Below the pieces are notes generated by a model. The model did not search any database and was not told where the DNA came from. It worked only from the letters and a program-made list of their open reading frames with translations. Below, piece after piece: positions 33,457-41,204 of a stretch of DNA of 64,000 nt. Each line of letters starts with the position of its first letter. The first letter of the stretch is position 1. This DNA is from an uncultured Ruminococcus sp. (GTDB lineage: Bacteria; Bacillota; Clostridia; Oscillospirales; Ruminococcaceae): contig NZ_CAMYUE010000002.1 of NCBI RefSeq assembly GCF_947301925.1, positions 1-64,000 of the forward strand, given 5' to 3'. A program made the translations under genes and the position numbers.

Positions 33457-33660
33457 TCAGACAGCTTCAAAAAGCATGGCCCGCAGATGACCGCCGTATC
33501 CGTATGACACCACCGCCTGTTTCCTGCCTTTGGTGAAGCGCCCGTTTTTCTCGTACAGCAGGATATTACCGGGGATATCAGCGGACAGTCCGTGCGCAAG
33601 TTCGGCTATGGTACTTTCTTCATAACGGCACTCCAGGTGATTATGCTGTACGAATGCGGT
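33457..33660 (-). CDS. Open frame of uncertain status in the KAS III operon
   Basis: The minus-strand frame reads ...HLECRYEESTIAELAHGLSA...YEKNGRFTKGRKQAVVSYGY...LRAMLFEAV-stop. It looks coding but has no ATG; it begins in +1 frame right at the end of the 96-aa frame (33641-33931). The two may be one gene of about 160 codons interrupted by a frameshift near 33650. No family recognised. Confidence 0.4.
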   Translation of the reverse strand, partial: TAFVQHNHLECRYEESTIAELAHGLSADIPGNILLYEKNGRFTKGRKQAVVSYGYGGHLRAMLFEAV

Positions 33661-33931
33661 TCAGATAACTCTGCGAACAGGGGATGCCCTGTGAGCCTTT
33701 GAAGTTCTCCATCAGTTCAGCGTCGGTAACAATCCCCGTATCGTCCAGAACAAATCTGAGCACAGTAGGAAGCTTCAGATCGGTTGTTTTAAGCCTTGCC
33801 ATATTGCACTGCCATGCCGTTATGACTATTTCGCTGCCGATCTGATACATATCTATGGAAATGGTTCTCTGCGCCAGTATATCATCAAAGAACAGAGCAT
33901 CAAGCTTAGCTTCAACATCTATAAGCCGCAT
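33641..33931 (-). CDS. Protein of unknown function after the ACP gene, 96 aa
   Basis: MRLIDVEAKLDALFFDDILA...IGSEIVITAWQCNMARLKTT...LNRIRTA. It follows the acyl carrier protein gene by 3 bp, so it belongs to the KAS III operon. The fold is not recognised; a small accessory such as a thioesterase or chaperone is conceivable but unsupported. A possible continuation in the +1 frame (33457-33660) suggests a frameshift. Confidence 0.6.
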   Translation of the reverse strand: MRLIDVEAKLDALFFDDILAQRTISIDMYQIGSEIVITAWQCNMARLKTTDLKLPTVLRFVLDDTGIVTDAELMENFKGSQGIPCSQSYLNRIRTA

Positions 33932-33934
33932 TCT

Positions 33935-34159
33935 TTATTTCCCCGCAATATAGTTTATGAACTTTTCAGGGGTATCTATCTCTGTCATATCATCGGTGTC
34001 TACCTTTACTCCGAATTTTTCCTCGCATTCCGTAACAAGTGAGTAAAGACTCAGAGAATCCAGACCGAGAGCTTCAAAGCTCTCAGCCTCCTTTATTTCC
34101 TCATCTGTCCAGCCGTAGCGCTCAGACAGAAAACCCGTCAGCTTTTCTCTAATATCCAT
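33935..34159 (-). CDS. Acyl carrier protein
   Basis: 74 aa, three main helices, with the phosphopantetheine attachment Ser35 in GLDSLSLYSL. Acidic helix II and length are typical of dedicated carrier proteins. It lies 21 bp after the ACP-AMP-ligase gene and would carry the acyl chain activated by that enzyme or extended by the KAS III. It is distinct from the housekeeping AcpP (which usually has DSLD). Confidence 0.92.
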   Translation of the reverse strand: MDIREKLTGFLSERYGWTDEEIKEAESFEALGLDSLSLYSLVTECEEKFGVKVDTDDMTEIDTPEKFINYIAGK

Positions 34160-34180
34160 TCCGAAAAATCCTTTCTCCTT

Positions 34181-35989
34181 TTATTCCGCAAACAGTATCT
34201 GCTTATCCTCTGGTATACCGTTCACAGCCCATTCAGACAGCACCTTCTTGTCGATCTTTCCTGCAAGTATAGCAGGCATATCGCTAATGAGGTAAATATG
34301 ATCCGGCAGCTTGTAATTGGCAAGATGCTGGAATACATAACGGTTTATATCATTGGTGCTCAGAGTCTCTCCTGCGCGTACAACAACAAATGCGATAAGC
34401 TCCTCTCCGAGAACGTCGTGAGGTCTTCCCACAACAGCAGCCGTCTGAACCTGGGGTATCTGAAGGATAACCTCCTCGATATCGCTGGGATAAACATTAT
34501 ATCCGCCTCTTATGACCATATCCTTGCATCTTCCTACAATGCTGATATTCTCCTTGTCATAGTATCTTGCAAGATCACCTGTATAGAGCCAGCCCTCGTC
34601 GTCGGTTATCTCGGCTGTCTTTTCCTCATTGTTATAATAGCCTGCCATTACATAGCCTCTTATGGCAAGTTCTCCGATCTCACCGTGAGGAACAGGCTTT
34701 CTGTTCTCATCAACGATCTTTATCTCAACTCCGGGGATAGGACGTCCTACGGTATTGCGGCGCACTTCCTCACTGTCGCCGTAACGGGTCATGGTGACTA
34801 CACTGGTGCCTTCAATAAGTCCGTAAGCGTTCAGAAGATCACAGCCAAGTCTTTCTTCTATCCTCTTTGCAAGCTCGGGACTGCAAAGCGAGCCCGAGAC
34901 AACTATTTTGTTGAGTCCGCTGAAGTCAGCAAAATTAATAGCTCTGCTGTTCAGCAGCATTGTCCACATGGTAGGCTGTGTATGGAAAATGGTCTCGTTC
35001 TTTTTGGATATCTCGCGAAGGATATCATTGGTATTAAAGCTGGATATCATCTTGAAACGAGAACCTGTAGCGAAATTAATGAGCAGACTGAGGAATCCCT
35101 GTGCGGAATAAAGCGGCGCAATGGAAAAAGGCTGATCGTTTTCATCGGTCCATATCTGCTGGGTATAGAGTGAGATCTTTGCTATATCCGAATGCCTCAG
35201 CATTACGCCCTTAGGCGTTCCTGTAGTACCGGAAGTATAGGATATCATGGCGATATCGCTGCCTGAGAGGGGGTCAAGCACTGTTTCCGTATCATCGACA
35301 GCGATCCTGTCAAAATCGGATCTTCCGCTCTCATCAGGATCGCACAGGATCACTCTGTCAATAGTGACGCCGTCATTTTCCAGCATTTCACGCAGCTGTG
35401 AAAAACGAAGCTTGCCCGAATGCTCCCGTGCGATAAAGTAACTTGCACCGCTGTCCTTGATTACCTTAACAGCTTCAGCAGGATTCCATCTGGTATTTAT
35501 CGGCACAGGAACTGCTCCGATATAGAAAAGCGCAAAATAAGAAAGAATGTATTCCATACAGTTATCAAGAATTATCACTGTATGAGTTCCTTTTTTTATT
35601 CCTTCGTTGATGAAGCCCGCTGCAAGCCTGTGTACACGTTCCGTAAGGTCACTGTAATTATATGTAACATCGTCAAACGTAACAGCAGGCTGTGAAACAT
35701 CTTTGCTGCATATCTCATCGAACAGCGTCCTGAGTGTAAGAGAAGCTGCACCTTTCATATTATTCACAGTATCCGCTATCATTATCGGTGAATCGAACAG
35801 CTTCAGATCCAGATCTTCAAGGTCGAAATGAACATCGAATTCCGTTTCTATCTCAAAAATAAGTGTGACGATATCAAGAGATGTCAGCAGTCCGCTCTGA
35901 GTGAACGACATGGTCGCAGGCACATCATTGATATCAGGAAATGTCTTTTTTATAAGCTCAACAACTTCTGTTTCTGTAATCAATTTCAT
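34181..35989 (-). CDS. Carrier domain plus acyl-AMP ligase fusion
   Basis: 602 aa. Residues about 1-80 form a carrier-protein-like domain with SGLLTSLDIV (S37 in the phosphopantetheine position). Residues about 95-600 are an ANL-superfamily adenylating enzyme: MISYTSGTTGTPKGVMLR (P-loop), NAYGLIEGTS, GWLYTGDLARY, VGRCKDMVIRGGYNVYPSDI and a C-terminal GKIDKKVL lysine. It activates a carboxylic acid to acyl-AMP and loads it on a carrier (its own or the next ACP). An N-terminal carrier in front of the ligase is unusual; the normal order is ligase then carrier. Confidence 0.9.
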   Translation of the reverse strand: MKLITETEVVELIKKTFPDINDVPATMSFTQSGLLTSLDIVTLIFEIETEFDVHFDLEDLDLKLFDSPIMIADTVNNMKGAASLTLRTLFDEICSKDVSQPAVTFDDVTYNYSDLTERVHRLAAGFINEGIKKGTHTVIILDNCMEYILSYFALFYIGAVPVPINTRWNPAEAVKVIKDSGASYFIAREHSGKLRFSQLREMLENDGVTIDRVILCDPDESGRSDFDRIAVDDTETVLDPLSGSDIAMISYTSGTTGTPKGVMLRHSDIAKISLYTQQIWTDENDQPFSIAPLYSAQGFLSLLINFATGSRFKMISSFNTNDILREISKKNETIFHTQPTMWTMLLNSRAINFADFSGLNKIVVSGSLCSPELAKRIEERLGCDLLNAYGLIEGTSVVTMTRYGDSEEVRRNTVGRPIPGVEIKIVDENRKPVPHGEIGELAIRGYVMAGYYNNEEKTAEITDDEGWLYTGDLARYYDKENISIVGRCKDMVIRGGYNVYPSDIEEVILQIPQVQTAAVVGRPHDVLGEELIAFVVVRAGETLSTNDINRYVFQHLANYKLPDHIYLISDMPAILAGKIDKKVLSEWAVNGIPEDKQILFAE

Positions 35990-36004
35990 GGTGATCCTCC
36001 AGTA

Positions 36005-37027
36005 TCAGATATAAAGCGACATAAGCGCCATGCTTACACCATTTCCGAATCCGAAGATCACGATCTGCTGGCCGCTGCCGAGCTTTATCCTGCCGGATTC
36101 GATATTCTTTGCAATAGCAAGCGGTATGGATGAGCAGCCAATATTACCGTGATCGCCAATTATGTCAACAGTACGGTCAATGGGCAATCCGAGGACCTCG
36201 CAGGTCTTCAGAGTGAGATACTTTGTGATCTGGTGAGGGATAAAAAGCGCAACATCGTCGATGTTGATATTGAACTCCTTCATGGCCTTTGCATAGAATT
36301 CCGAAGCCTTGGCAAAATTCGTTTTTATCATTTGTCTGGATTCGTTCTGGAAATAAGCCATTTCAGGCTGATGAGCATAATGAGTTCCGCCACCCCAGAG
36401 AATACCGTCGTTCCAGAATTCGGAAGATGTACGGAATATGCTTTTGAGTCTGTCCTTATCGTCTGAACACTCCCTGGCAGTTACAACGATAGCACCGCCT
36501 GCGTCGCCGAGAGAGAAGGTAGCGTTAGCATTGGCTATCTCATGAGGATCGTTATACTTCATTCTAAGGTAACGGCTCAGTATCTCTCCAGAGCATATAA
36601 GAATGTTCTTTGCTCTCCCCGTCTCTATGTACATATTAGCGATCTCCACTCCTGTAAGGAATGCGTTGCAGGCATTTTTCAGGTCATAGCAGTTTGCATT
36701 GCAGCAGCCCAGATCCTCGCGTATCTTCATTGCGGTAGCAGGCTCAAGGAAATCGGATGTGATAGAGCAGAAAAGCAGAAGATCAATATCCTCGGGCGCC
36801 AGTCCCGACGATTCGATTGCCATTTTGCCCGCTCTTACGGCATAATCCGAGGAGTCCTCGTTATCCTCGGCAAACCCTCTTTCATTTACGCCGCTAAGAA
36901 GCTTTGACATTCCTCTGCGGATATTGAATTTCTCAAAATCCATCATAGTTTCGAGCTCCTCGCTTGTAACCTTACGCTTGGGTACAGAGTAACCTGCACC
37001 TATGATTTTCATACAATAATTGGCCAT
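36005..37027 (-). CDS. Beta-ketoacyl synthase III (FabH-like)
   Basis: 340 aa thiolase-fold enzyme with the complete KAS III triad: C120 (DLKNACNAFLTG), H265 (LFIPHQITKY) and N295 (GDHGNIGCSS). It condenses a starter acyl-CoA or acyl-ACP with malonyl-ACP or a similar extender. Being next to a dedicated ligase and ACP rather than fab genes points to secondary or signalling-lipid biosynthesis. It is the first gene of the operon, with 15 bp to the ligase gene and a consensus promoter at 37125-37153. Confidence 0.93.
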   Translation of the reverse strand: MANYCMKIIGAGYSVPKRKVTSEELETMMDFEKFNIRRGMSKLLSGVNERGFAEDNEDSSDYAVRAGKMAIESSGLAPEDIDLLLFCSITSDFLEPATAMKIREDLGCCNANCYDLKNACNAFLTGVEIANMYIETGRAKNILICSGEILSRYLRMKYNDPHEIANANATFSLGDAGGAIVVTARECSDDKDRLKSIFRTSSEFWNDGILWGGGTHYAHQPEMAYFQNESRQMIKTNFAKASEFYAKAMKEFNINIDDVALFIPHQITKYLTLKTCEVLGLPIDRTVDIIGDHGNIGCSSIPLAIAKNIESGRIKLGSGQQIVIFGFGNGVSMALMSLYI

Positions 37028-37121
37028 TTAAAACTTCCTTTCAAAATAATAATAGTACTATTAAGGCTAAAAGTAATACAGAGACTTCTTATAGAGATAT
37101 TAAGTACATTGTTAGCACAAA

Positions 37122-37153
37122 CTAATATTAGCATAAACAAACACTATTGTCAA
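37122..37153 (-). promoter_or_regulatory. Promoter and operator-like dyad of the KAS III operon
   Basis: On the minus strand TTGACA (37148-37153), 17-bp spacer, TAATAT (37125-37130). The -10 box sits in a perfect palindrome CTAATATTAG (37122-37131), and TTAGCAYAAAC occurs twice as a direct repeat around it (from 37112 and 37128), a candidate regulator site. Confidence 0.7.
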
Positions 37154-37429
37154 ACAGTATTTGAAAGTTCTCCCTTTTAAACAAATAACCGATGTTAACA
37201 CTTTGTTATATGGTGCAAACTGATATAATGGCAAAGTTGAAAACAGTCACCTCATTTCGTGAGGATAACTGAATGATATACCGTGAATATAAATTTTCTC
37301 CGTAGTTTTTGTGAGAAATGTGCAAAAACAGACGTCTTTTTTGTCGCAAAGGCGGATTTTTTGCAACAGCCTGATATGATATAATGTAAGTATAAACGGC
37401 CCTGTACAGGGAGATAGGAGTGATGTAAT

Positions 37430-38416
37430 ATGAAAAAAGGAAAGCTGTTTGCATTTACGGCAGCTGCGGCCATGACTGTATGCCTTATGCCTCAGAGCGT
37501 TTCCGCTGCAGGACAGACAAGCGCTGATGTTTCGGTGATCGGACAGAACAAGACCGCAGCCGATAACTACTGCAACAAGCAGGACAACAAGGAATCCCCC
37601 TATGACAGCTCATACTGGATCCAGCCCACAAAGTGGATGTCGGATCCTATTTCTCCCGATGATTATGAGGGAAATGTCAGGCTGTGGTTCGATAAGTTCA
37701 CTCTTTCCGCATCGGAAGCCAAAAGTCTGATAAGCGGCAACAAGACCGTGCCCGTAAAATTCCATGTAAAGGGTGCGGCAAAAAAGGCGTCGGTGCTCGC
37801 CTTCCATGTCATTTACGATACCAGACTGACTCCCGTAAATCAAGGCTCGTCGAAAAACTCGAAGATGAAAGCAGGCTATGCCATAGAAGGCAAATTTTCC
37901 AGTTTGGAAACTCAGATCGATAACGGCTGCATTTCATGGGCATCCAGCGCAGCAGATGACATTCTGTATGACGGAGTTATATTCAGCATGGAGTTCAGGC
38001 TCCCCGACAATGCAAAGGCAGGAGACTTGTACCCCATAGGTATAAGGTATGATTATGACGGCATAACAAGCGATCTGTTCTATAATTCGAGGCAGGATTA
38101 TGAAGGTAAACAGATGATGACCTACGTTTTCAACAAGGGCATCGAAAACGGCTATATCAAAATAGAAGGCGGCGGTCTCGGCGACGCTAACAGCGACGGC
38201 AATATAGACGCTATCGACGCGTCGAGGATACTTGCCATGTACGCTAAGTTCTCGACTACTGGCGGAGGCTCTCCCACAACTCATGATTATGAGGTCTGCG
38301 ATGTGAACCGCAATGGCAATATAGACGCGGTGGACGCTTCAAAGGTACTTGCCTACTACGCCTTTATGGGCGGCGGCGGAACAGGCACCTTCGAGGAATA
38401 CCTGAAGAAAAAATAA
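37430..38416 (+). CDS. Secreted cohesin-like plus dockerin protein
   Basis: 328 aa. A signal peptide (1-26, LFAFTAAAAMTVCLMPQSVSA) is followed by a ~150-residue domain whose strands resemble cohesin (VPVKFHVKGAAKKASVLAFH, then ILYDGVIFSMEFRLPDNAKA and GDLYPIGIRYDYDG). The C-terminus is a type I dockerin with two Ca-binding repeats (GDANSDGNIDAIDASRILAM and CDVNRNGNIDAVDASKVLAY). It would link into an extracellular cellulosome-like complex. A protein with both partners could be a small adaptor scaffoldin. The start has AGGAGTG upstream; terminator at 38423-38456. Confidence 0.85.
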   Translation: MKKGKLFAFTAAAAMTVCLMPQSVSAAGQTSADVSVIGQNKTAADNYCNKQDNKESPYDSSYWIQPTKWMSDPISPDDYEGNVRLWFDKFTLSASEAKSLISGNKTVPVKFHVKGAAKKASVLAFHVIYDTRLTPVNQGSSKNSKMKAGYAIEGKFSSLETQIDNGCISWASSAADDILYDGVIFSMEFRLPDNAKAGDLYPIGIRYDYDGITSDLFYNSRQDYEGKQMMTYVFNKGIENGYIKIEGGGLGDANSDGNIDAIDASRILAMYAKFSTTGGGSPTTHDYEVCDVNRNGNIDAVDASKVLAYYAFMGGGGTGTFEEYLKKK

Positions 38417-38422
38417 CAAAAA

Positions 38423-38458
38423 AACAGCTTCTTCATTACAGAAGAAGCTGTTTTGTTA
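38423..38458. terminator. Terminator after the cohesin-dockerin gene
   Basis: A 12-bp perfect stem AACAGCTTCTTC/GAAGAAGCTGTT with loop ATTACA and a following TTGTTATT; A-run on the left permits use by the small minus-strand gene as well. Confidence 0.85.
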
Positions 38459-38492
38459 TTTCATTATAATGTATTTTTTAGGAGGTTATACA

Positions 38493-38612
38493 CTAAATGC
38501 TTTCAGCTAAAAATTGTTTACCGATGCAACATCGTCCTTTGCTGCACATTCGGTCTGTCCCCCTTACGATAGAGCGGAGCATACCATGCATACAGGATAT
38601 TCTGTTTTTCAT
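38493..38612 (-). CDS. Small Cys-rich peptide gene, 39 aa
   Basis: MKNRISCMHGMLRSIVRGTD then RMCSKGRCCIGKQFLAESI. AAAGGAG lies 8 bases before the ATG, and further upstream on the minus strand are TTGGAC, an 18-bp gap and TATAAT (38645-38650). The peptide has four Cys, is basic, and lacks a signal peptide. It has all gene signals but no known family; a metal-binding or signalling microprotein is possible. A 78-codon frame on the opposite strand (38497-38733) lacks a promoter and is judged antisense. Confidence 0.5.
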   Translation of the reverse strand: MKNRISCMHGMLRSIVRGTDRMCSKGRCCIGKQFLAESI

Positions 38613-38771
38613 TTTCACCGCTCCTTTCGTTTGGTGTGACTTTATTATATCACAGGAAAAGGAGCCTGTCCAATGCCAAAAATCCATTGCAGATTATAGA
38701 AAAAAGCTATATCCGACGCCCTTGAAAAGCTGATGTGTATATGCTATACTTATTAAACACACAGGAGGCCC

Positions 38772-39074
38772 TTACAGCCCGTTCCCTGCCAGACTTACGG
38801 TATATGCGGCATGACCGCCCTCAATATTGTATACGTCATATCCGCGGTCTTCAAGTATCTCGGCTACTTCTTCGCTTAGGTCGCCTGTTCTGCACAGGAC
38901 GTAGACAGGCTTGTCCTTCGGCAGCTTTGAAAGTCCCACAGATATCTCGTCAAAGGGAACATTAACCGAGCCTTTTATACCGTTATTTTCAAATTCATCG
39001 CGGCTTCTTATATCGAGAAGAAGCACCTTTTCCGTATCAAGAGCGGATATTTCCGCTGCATTTATACTTTTCAT
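38772..39074 (-). CDS. Rhodanese-like sulfurtransferase domain protein
   Basis: 100 aa single rhodanese domain: LLLDIRSRDEFENNGIKGSV and the active-site loop VYVLCRTGDLS with catalytic Cys. It is divergent from a MoeB/ThiF-like gene 25 bp away. In such pairs the rhodanese supplies persulfide sulfur for carrier-protein thiocarboxylation after adenylation by the E1 enzyme, as in thiamin or molybdopterin synthesis; here that link is inference. Confidence 0.9.
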   Translation of the reverse strand: MKSINAAEISALDTEKVLLLDIRSRDEFENNGIKGSVNVPFDEISVGLSKLPKDKPVYVLCRTGDLSEEVAEILEDRGYDVYNIEGGHAAYTVSLAGNGL

Positions 39075-39099
39075 ATCAATTTCCTTTCGGGAGGCAAAA

Positions 39100-39903
39100 A
39101 TGGCTTTGACAGACCAACAGCTCGAACGCTATTCGAGACATATCACATTAAAAGAAATAGGCGTGAGAGGACAGAAGAAGCTCCTCGCAGCAAAGGTGCT
39201 CATAATAGGTGCAGGCGGTCTCGGCGCCCCTGCCGCAATGTACCTTGCAGCCGCAGGTGTGGGAACTATCGGCATTGCCGACTGCGACAGCGTGGAGCTC
39301 TCAAACCTGCAAAGGCAGATAATACATACAACCGATGATATCGGCAAGCCAAAGGTGCAGTCCGCCGCCGAGACCATAAAAGCCCTCAATCCCGATGTTG
39401 ATGTTATAACTTATCACGAATTTGTGAGCAGCAAGAACATCGCGGATATGATAGCGGACTACGACTTCATTATAGACGGCGCGGACAACTTCCCCACCAA
39501 ATTTCTCATAAACGACGCCTGCGTTCTTGGGCATAAGCCCTTTTGTCACGCAGGAATCCTGCGATTTGAGGGACAGCTTATGACCTATGTCCCCGATAAA
39601 GGTCCTTGCTACCGCTGCATTTTTGAAACTCCGCCGCCTAAGGACGCAGTCCCAAGCTGCCGCGAAGCAGGAGTCATCGGCGCTATGGCCGGGATAATCG
39701 GTACAATGCAGGCTCTTGAAGCTGTGAAGTACATCACAGGTCAGGGTGAACTGCTTATCGGAAGTATGCTGATATTCGACGGGCTGAAAATGGAATGGCG
39801 CAAGGTAAAGCTGCCGAAAAGAGTACCGACCTGTCCGATATGCGGCGATAATCCGACAATAACCGGACTTTTTGACGAGGAACGGCAGGCTTGCTCACTT
39901 TGA
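39100..39903 (+). CDS. MoeB/ThiF-family adenylyltransferase
   Basis: 267 aa E1-like enzyme. The Rossmann ATP site is LIIGAGGLGAPAAMYLAAAG, followed by DCDSVELSNLQRQIIH (Asp and Arg/Gln ATP contacts) and DGADNFPTKFLIND. Zinc is bound by two CxxC pairs (CYRCIF and CPICG). A catalytic Cys is likely in the PSCREAGV loop. It adenylates the C-terminal Gly-Gly of a small sulfur carrier (ThiS/MoaD type), none of which is encoded nearby. ATG at 39100 follows GGGAGG. It overlaps the convergent tcdA by 9 bp. Confidence 0.92.
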   Translation: MALTDQQLERYSRHITLKEIGVRGQKKLLAAKVLIIGAGGLGAPAAMYLAAAGVGTIGIADCDSVELSNLQRQIIHTTDDIGKPKVQSAAETIKALNPDVDVITYHEFVSSKNIADMIADYDFIIDGADNFPTKFLINDACVLGHKPFCHAGILRFEGQLMTYVPDKGPCYRCIFETPPPKDAVPSCREAGVIGAMAGIIGTMQALEAVKYITGQGELLIGSMLIFDGLKMEWRKVKLPKRVPTCPICGDNPTITGLFDEERQACSL

Positions 39904-40653
39904 TGAAGTCAGATCATTTACGATCTCCCCTGCTATGAGCAGTCCTGCCACCGCAGGCACAAAAGCCGTACTGCCGGGGATATCGCGGCGTTCCGTACAT
40001 TTGTGCTGAGCCCCCGGAGGGCAGATACAATGAGTGCGGCAGCTTATGGACATATCTTCCATAGGCCTTATGGGCTGCTCGTCAGAGTAAACTACTTTAA
40101 GCTTTTTCACGCCCCGCTTTCTCAGCTCATGGCGCATGACACGGGCAAGAGGACAGACCCGTGTATCATAGATATCTGCTATTTTCAGCCGTCCCGCATC
40201 AGTCTTATTGCCTGCGCCCATTGCGCTGATTATCGGCACTCCCAGGCTTTGTGAGCGCATTATCAGCTCCAGCTTTGCAGTTACGGTATCGACTGCGTCA
40301 ACAACGTAATCATATTCATCGAACTGAAAATCATCGGCATTTTCAGGCAGGAAAAAGCACTTATGTATGCGGATATCCGCATCGGGATTTATCTCCTTCA
40401 TACGTTCAGCCATGACCTCCGCCTTGTATTTGCCCACTGTTTTTCGTGTGGCTATTATCTGACGGTTCAGATTGGTCAGGCAGACCTTGTCATCGTCGAT
40501 AAGGTCAAAATGTCCAACGCCGCTGCGCACCAGAGCTTCGCAGACGTATCCGCCCACACCGCCTATACCGAATACGGCAACTCTCGACTCCGAGAGCTTT
40601 TTTATTGCTTCTTCACCGTAAAGAAGCTGCGTCCTTGAAAACTGATTCAGCAT
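39895..40653 (-). CDS. tcdA: tRNA threonylcarbamoyladenosine dehydratase TcdA (CsdL)
   Basis: 252 aa, E1-like fold. FGIGGVGGYVCEALVRSGVG is the ATP site, DDDKVCLTNLNRQIIA the conserved loop and DAVDTVTAKLELI follows. The C-terminus (AFVPAVAGLLIAGEIVNDL) is the TcdA type. It converts t6A37 to cyclic ct6A in tRNAs using ATP. It overlaps the 3' end of the MoeB/ThiF-like gene; the two are paralogous but in different subfamilies. A Cys-rich stretch (CRTHCICPPGAQHKC) is as in relatives. Confidence 0.93.
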   Translation of the reverse strand: MLNQFSRTQLLYGEEAIKKLSESRVAVFGIGGVGGYVCEALVRSGVGHFDLIDDDKVCLTNLNRQIIATRKTVGKYKAEVMAERMKEINPDADIRIHKCFFLPENADDFQFDEYDYVVDAVDTVTAKLELIMRSQSLGVPIISAMGAGNKTDAGRLKIADIYDTRVCPLARVMRHELRKRGVKKLKVVYSDEQPIRPMEDMSISCRTHCICPPGAQHKCTERRDIPGSTAFVPAVAGLLIAGEIVNDLTSSK

Positions 40654-40746
40654 TTATATCACCTGTAATCATAGTAATTTTATAGTTATAATATGATTAT
40701 ATAATCCATAAGAGCAAAAGTCAATAGCTAACGCACAGAAATCCTA

Positions 40747-40775
40747 TTGACAAAGTATGTAAATTATAGTATAAT
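40747..40775 (+). promoter_or_regulatory. Promoter of the glutamate-cysteine ligase operon
   Basis: Perfect TTGACA (40747-40752) and TATAAT (40770-40775) with a 17-bp spacer. Transcription from about 40782 leaves a leader of roughly 165 nt before the first large gene. Confidence 0.92.
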
Positions 40776-40817
40776 ATAAACATAGTAAACTGGTATGTAT
40801 TCATGGAGGTGTTTGTT

Positions 40818-40880
40818 ATGCAGGTACATATGTGTAAAATGAATATTTGTATAACGGGTCCCGCGCTTTCTGTGTCATAG
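40818..40880 (+). CDS. Leader peptide with two Cys codons, 20 aa
   Basis: GGAGG (40805-40809) lies 8 bases before an ATG that opens a 20-codon frame reading MQVHMCKMNICITGPALSVS, ending TAG at 40878. The two Cys codons (TGT) and three Met codons in the first eleven are notable ahead of an operon that uses cysteine. It is followed within 10 bases by the terminator-type hairpin. The arrangement is that of an amino-acid attenuator; function is inference. Confidence 0.6.
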   Translation: MQVHMCKMNICITGPALSVS

Positions 40881-40886
40881 GCTTTT

Positions 40887-40938
40887 TCTGCCTGTAAGCA
40901 AGCAGTCTGCCGCGGAGGCAGGCTATTTTTATTTACAG
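40887..40938 (+). terminator. Attenuator hairpin upstream of the glutamate-cysteine ligase operon
   Basis: CTGCC-GCGGA-GGCAG is followed by GCTATTTTTATTT, an intrinsic terminator between the leader peptide and the ACT gene. An earlier CTGCCTG (from about 40889) can pair with the same GGCAG arm, giving two exclusive structures. This supports transcription attenuation; read-through is needed for downstream genes, as no second promoter is seen. Confidence 0.65.
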
Positions 40939-40948
40939 GAGGGATAGT

Positions 40949-41194
40949 ATGAAAAGAATTGAAGTAATATCACTTGACAGGATAGGGCTCGTTGGCGAAA
41001 TATCAAACGTCATCAGACGCCTGAACGGTAACATTGTAACTCATACAGCCAATGTGGTGACAGACGAAAAGAATACCCTCGTTTCGCATTTTACTGCCGA
41101 TATTCACTTTGAGACCGCTTCAGAAGACGAAGCTGTTTCCCGCAGGCTTCGCAGGATAAAAAATGTGCGGCAGGTAAGAATTACAGATATCTGA
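40949..41194 (+). CDS. ACT-domain protein, 81 aa
   Basis: A single ACT domain (IEVISLDRIGLVGEISNVIR at the N-terminus, then strands NIVTHTANVV and LVSHFTADIHF). ACT modules bind amino acids and regulate enzymes. A GGAGGG site precedes the ATG. Its stop is 10 bp before the first ligase gene, so the likely role is feedback sensing of an amino acid (perhaps Cys or Glu) for the operon enzymes; that is inference. Confidence 0.85.
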   Translation: MKRIEVISLDRIGLVGEISNVIRRLNGNIVTHTANVVTDEKNTLVSHFTADIHFETASEDEAVSRRLRRIKNVRQVRITDI

Positions 41195-41204
41195 GGTGAT
41201 AGCT

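Noticed and set aside
38497-38733. 78-aa plus-strand protein
   Set aside because: It has an AGGAGG upstream but no promoter, and it is antisense to the better supported 39-aa minus-strand gene.
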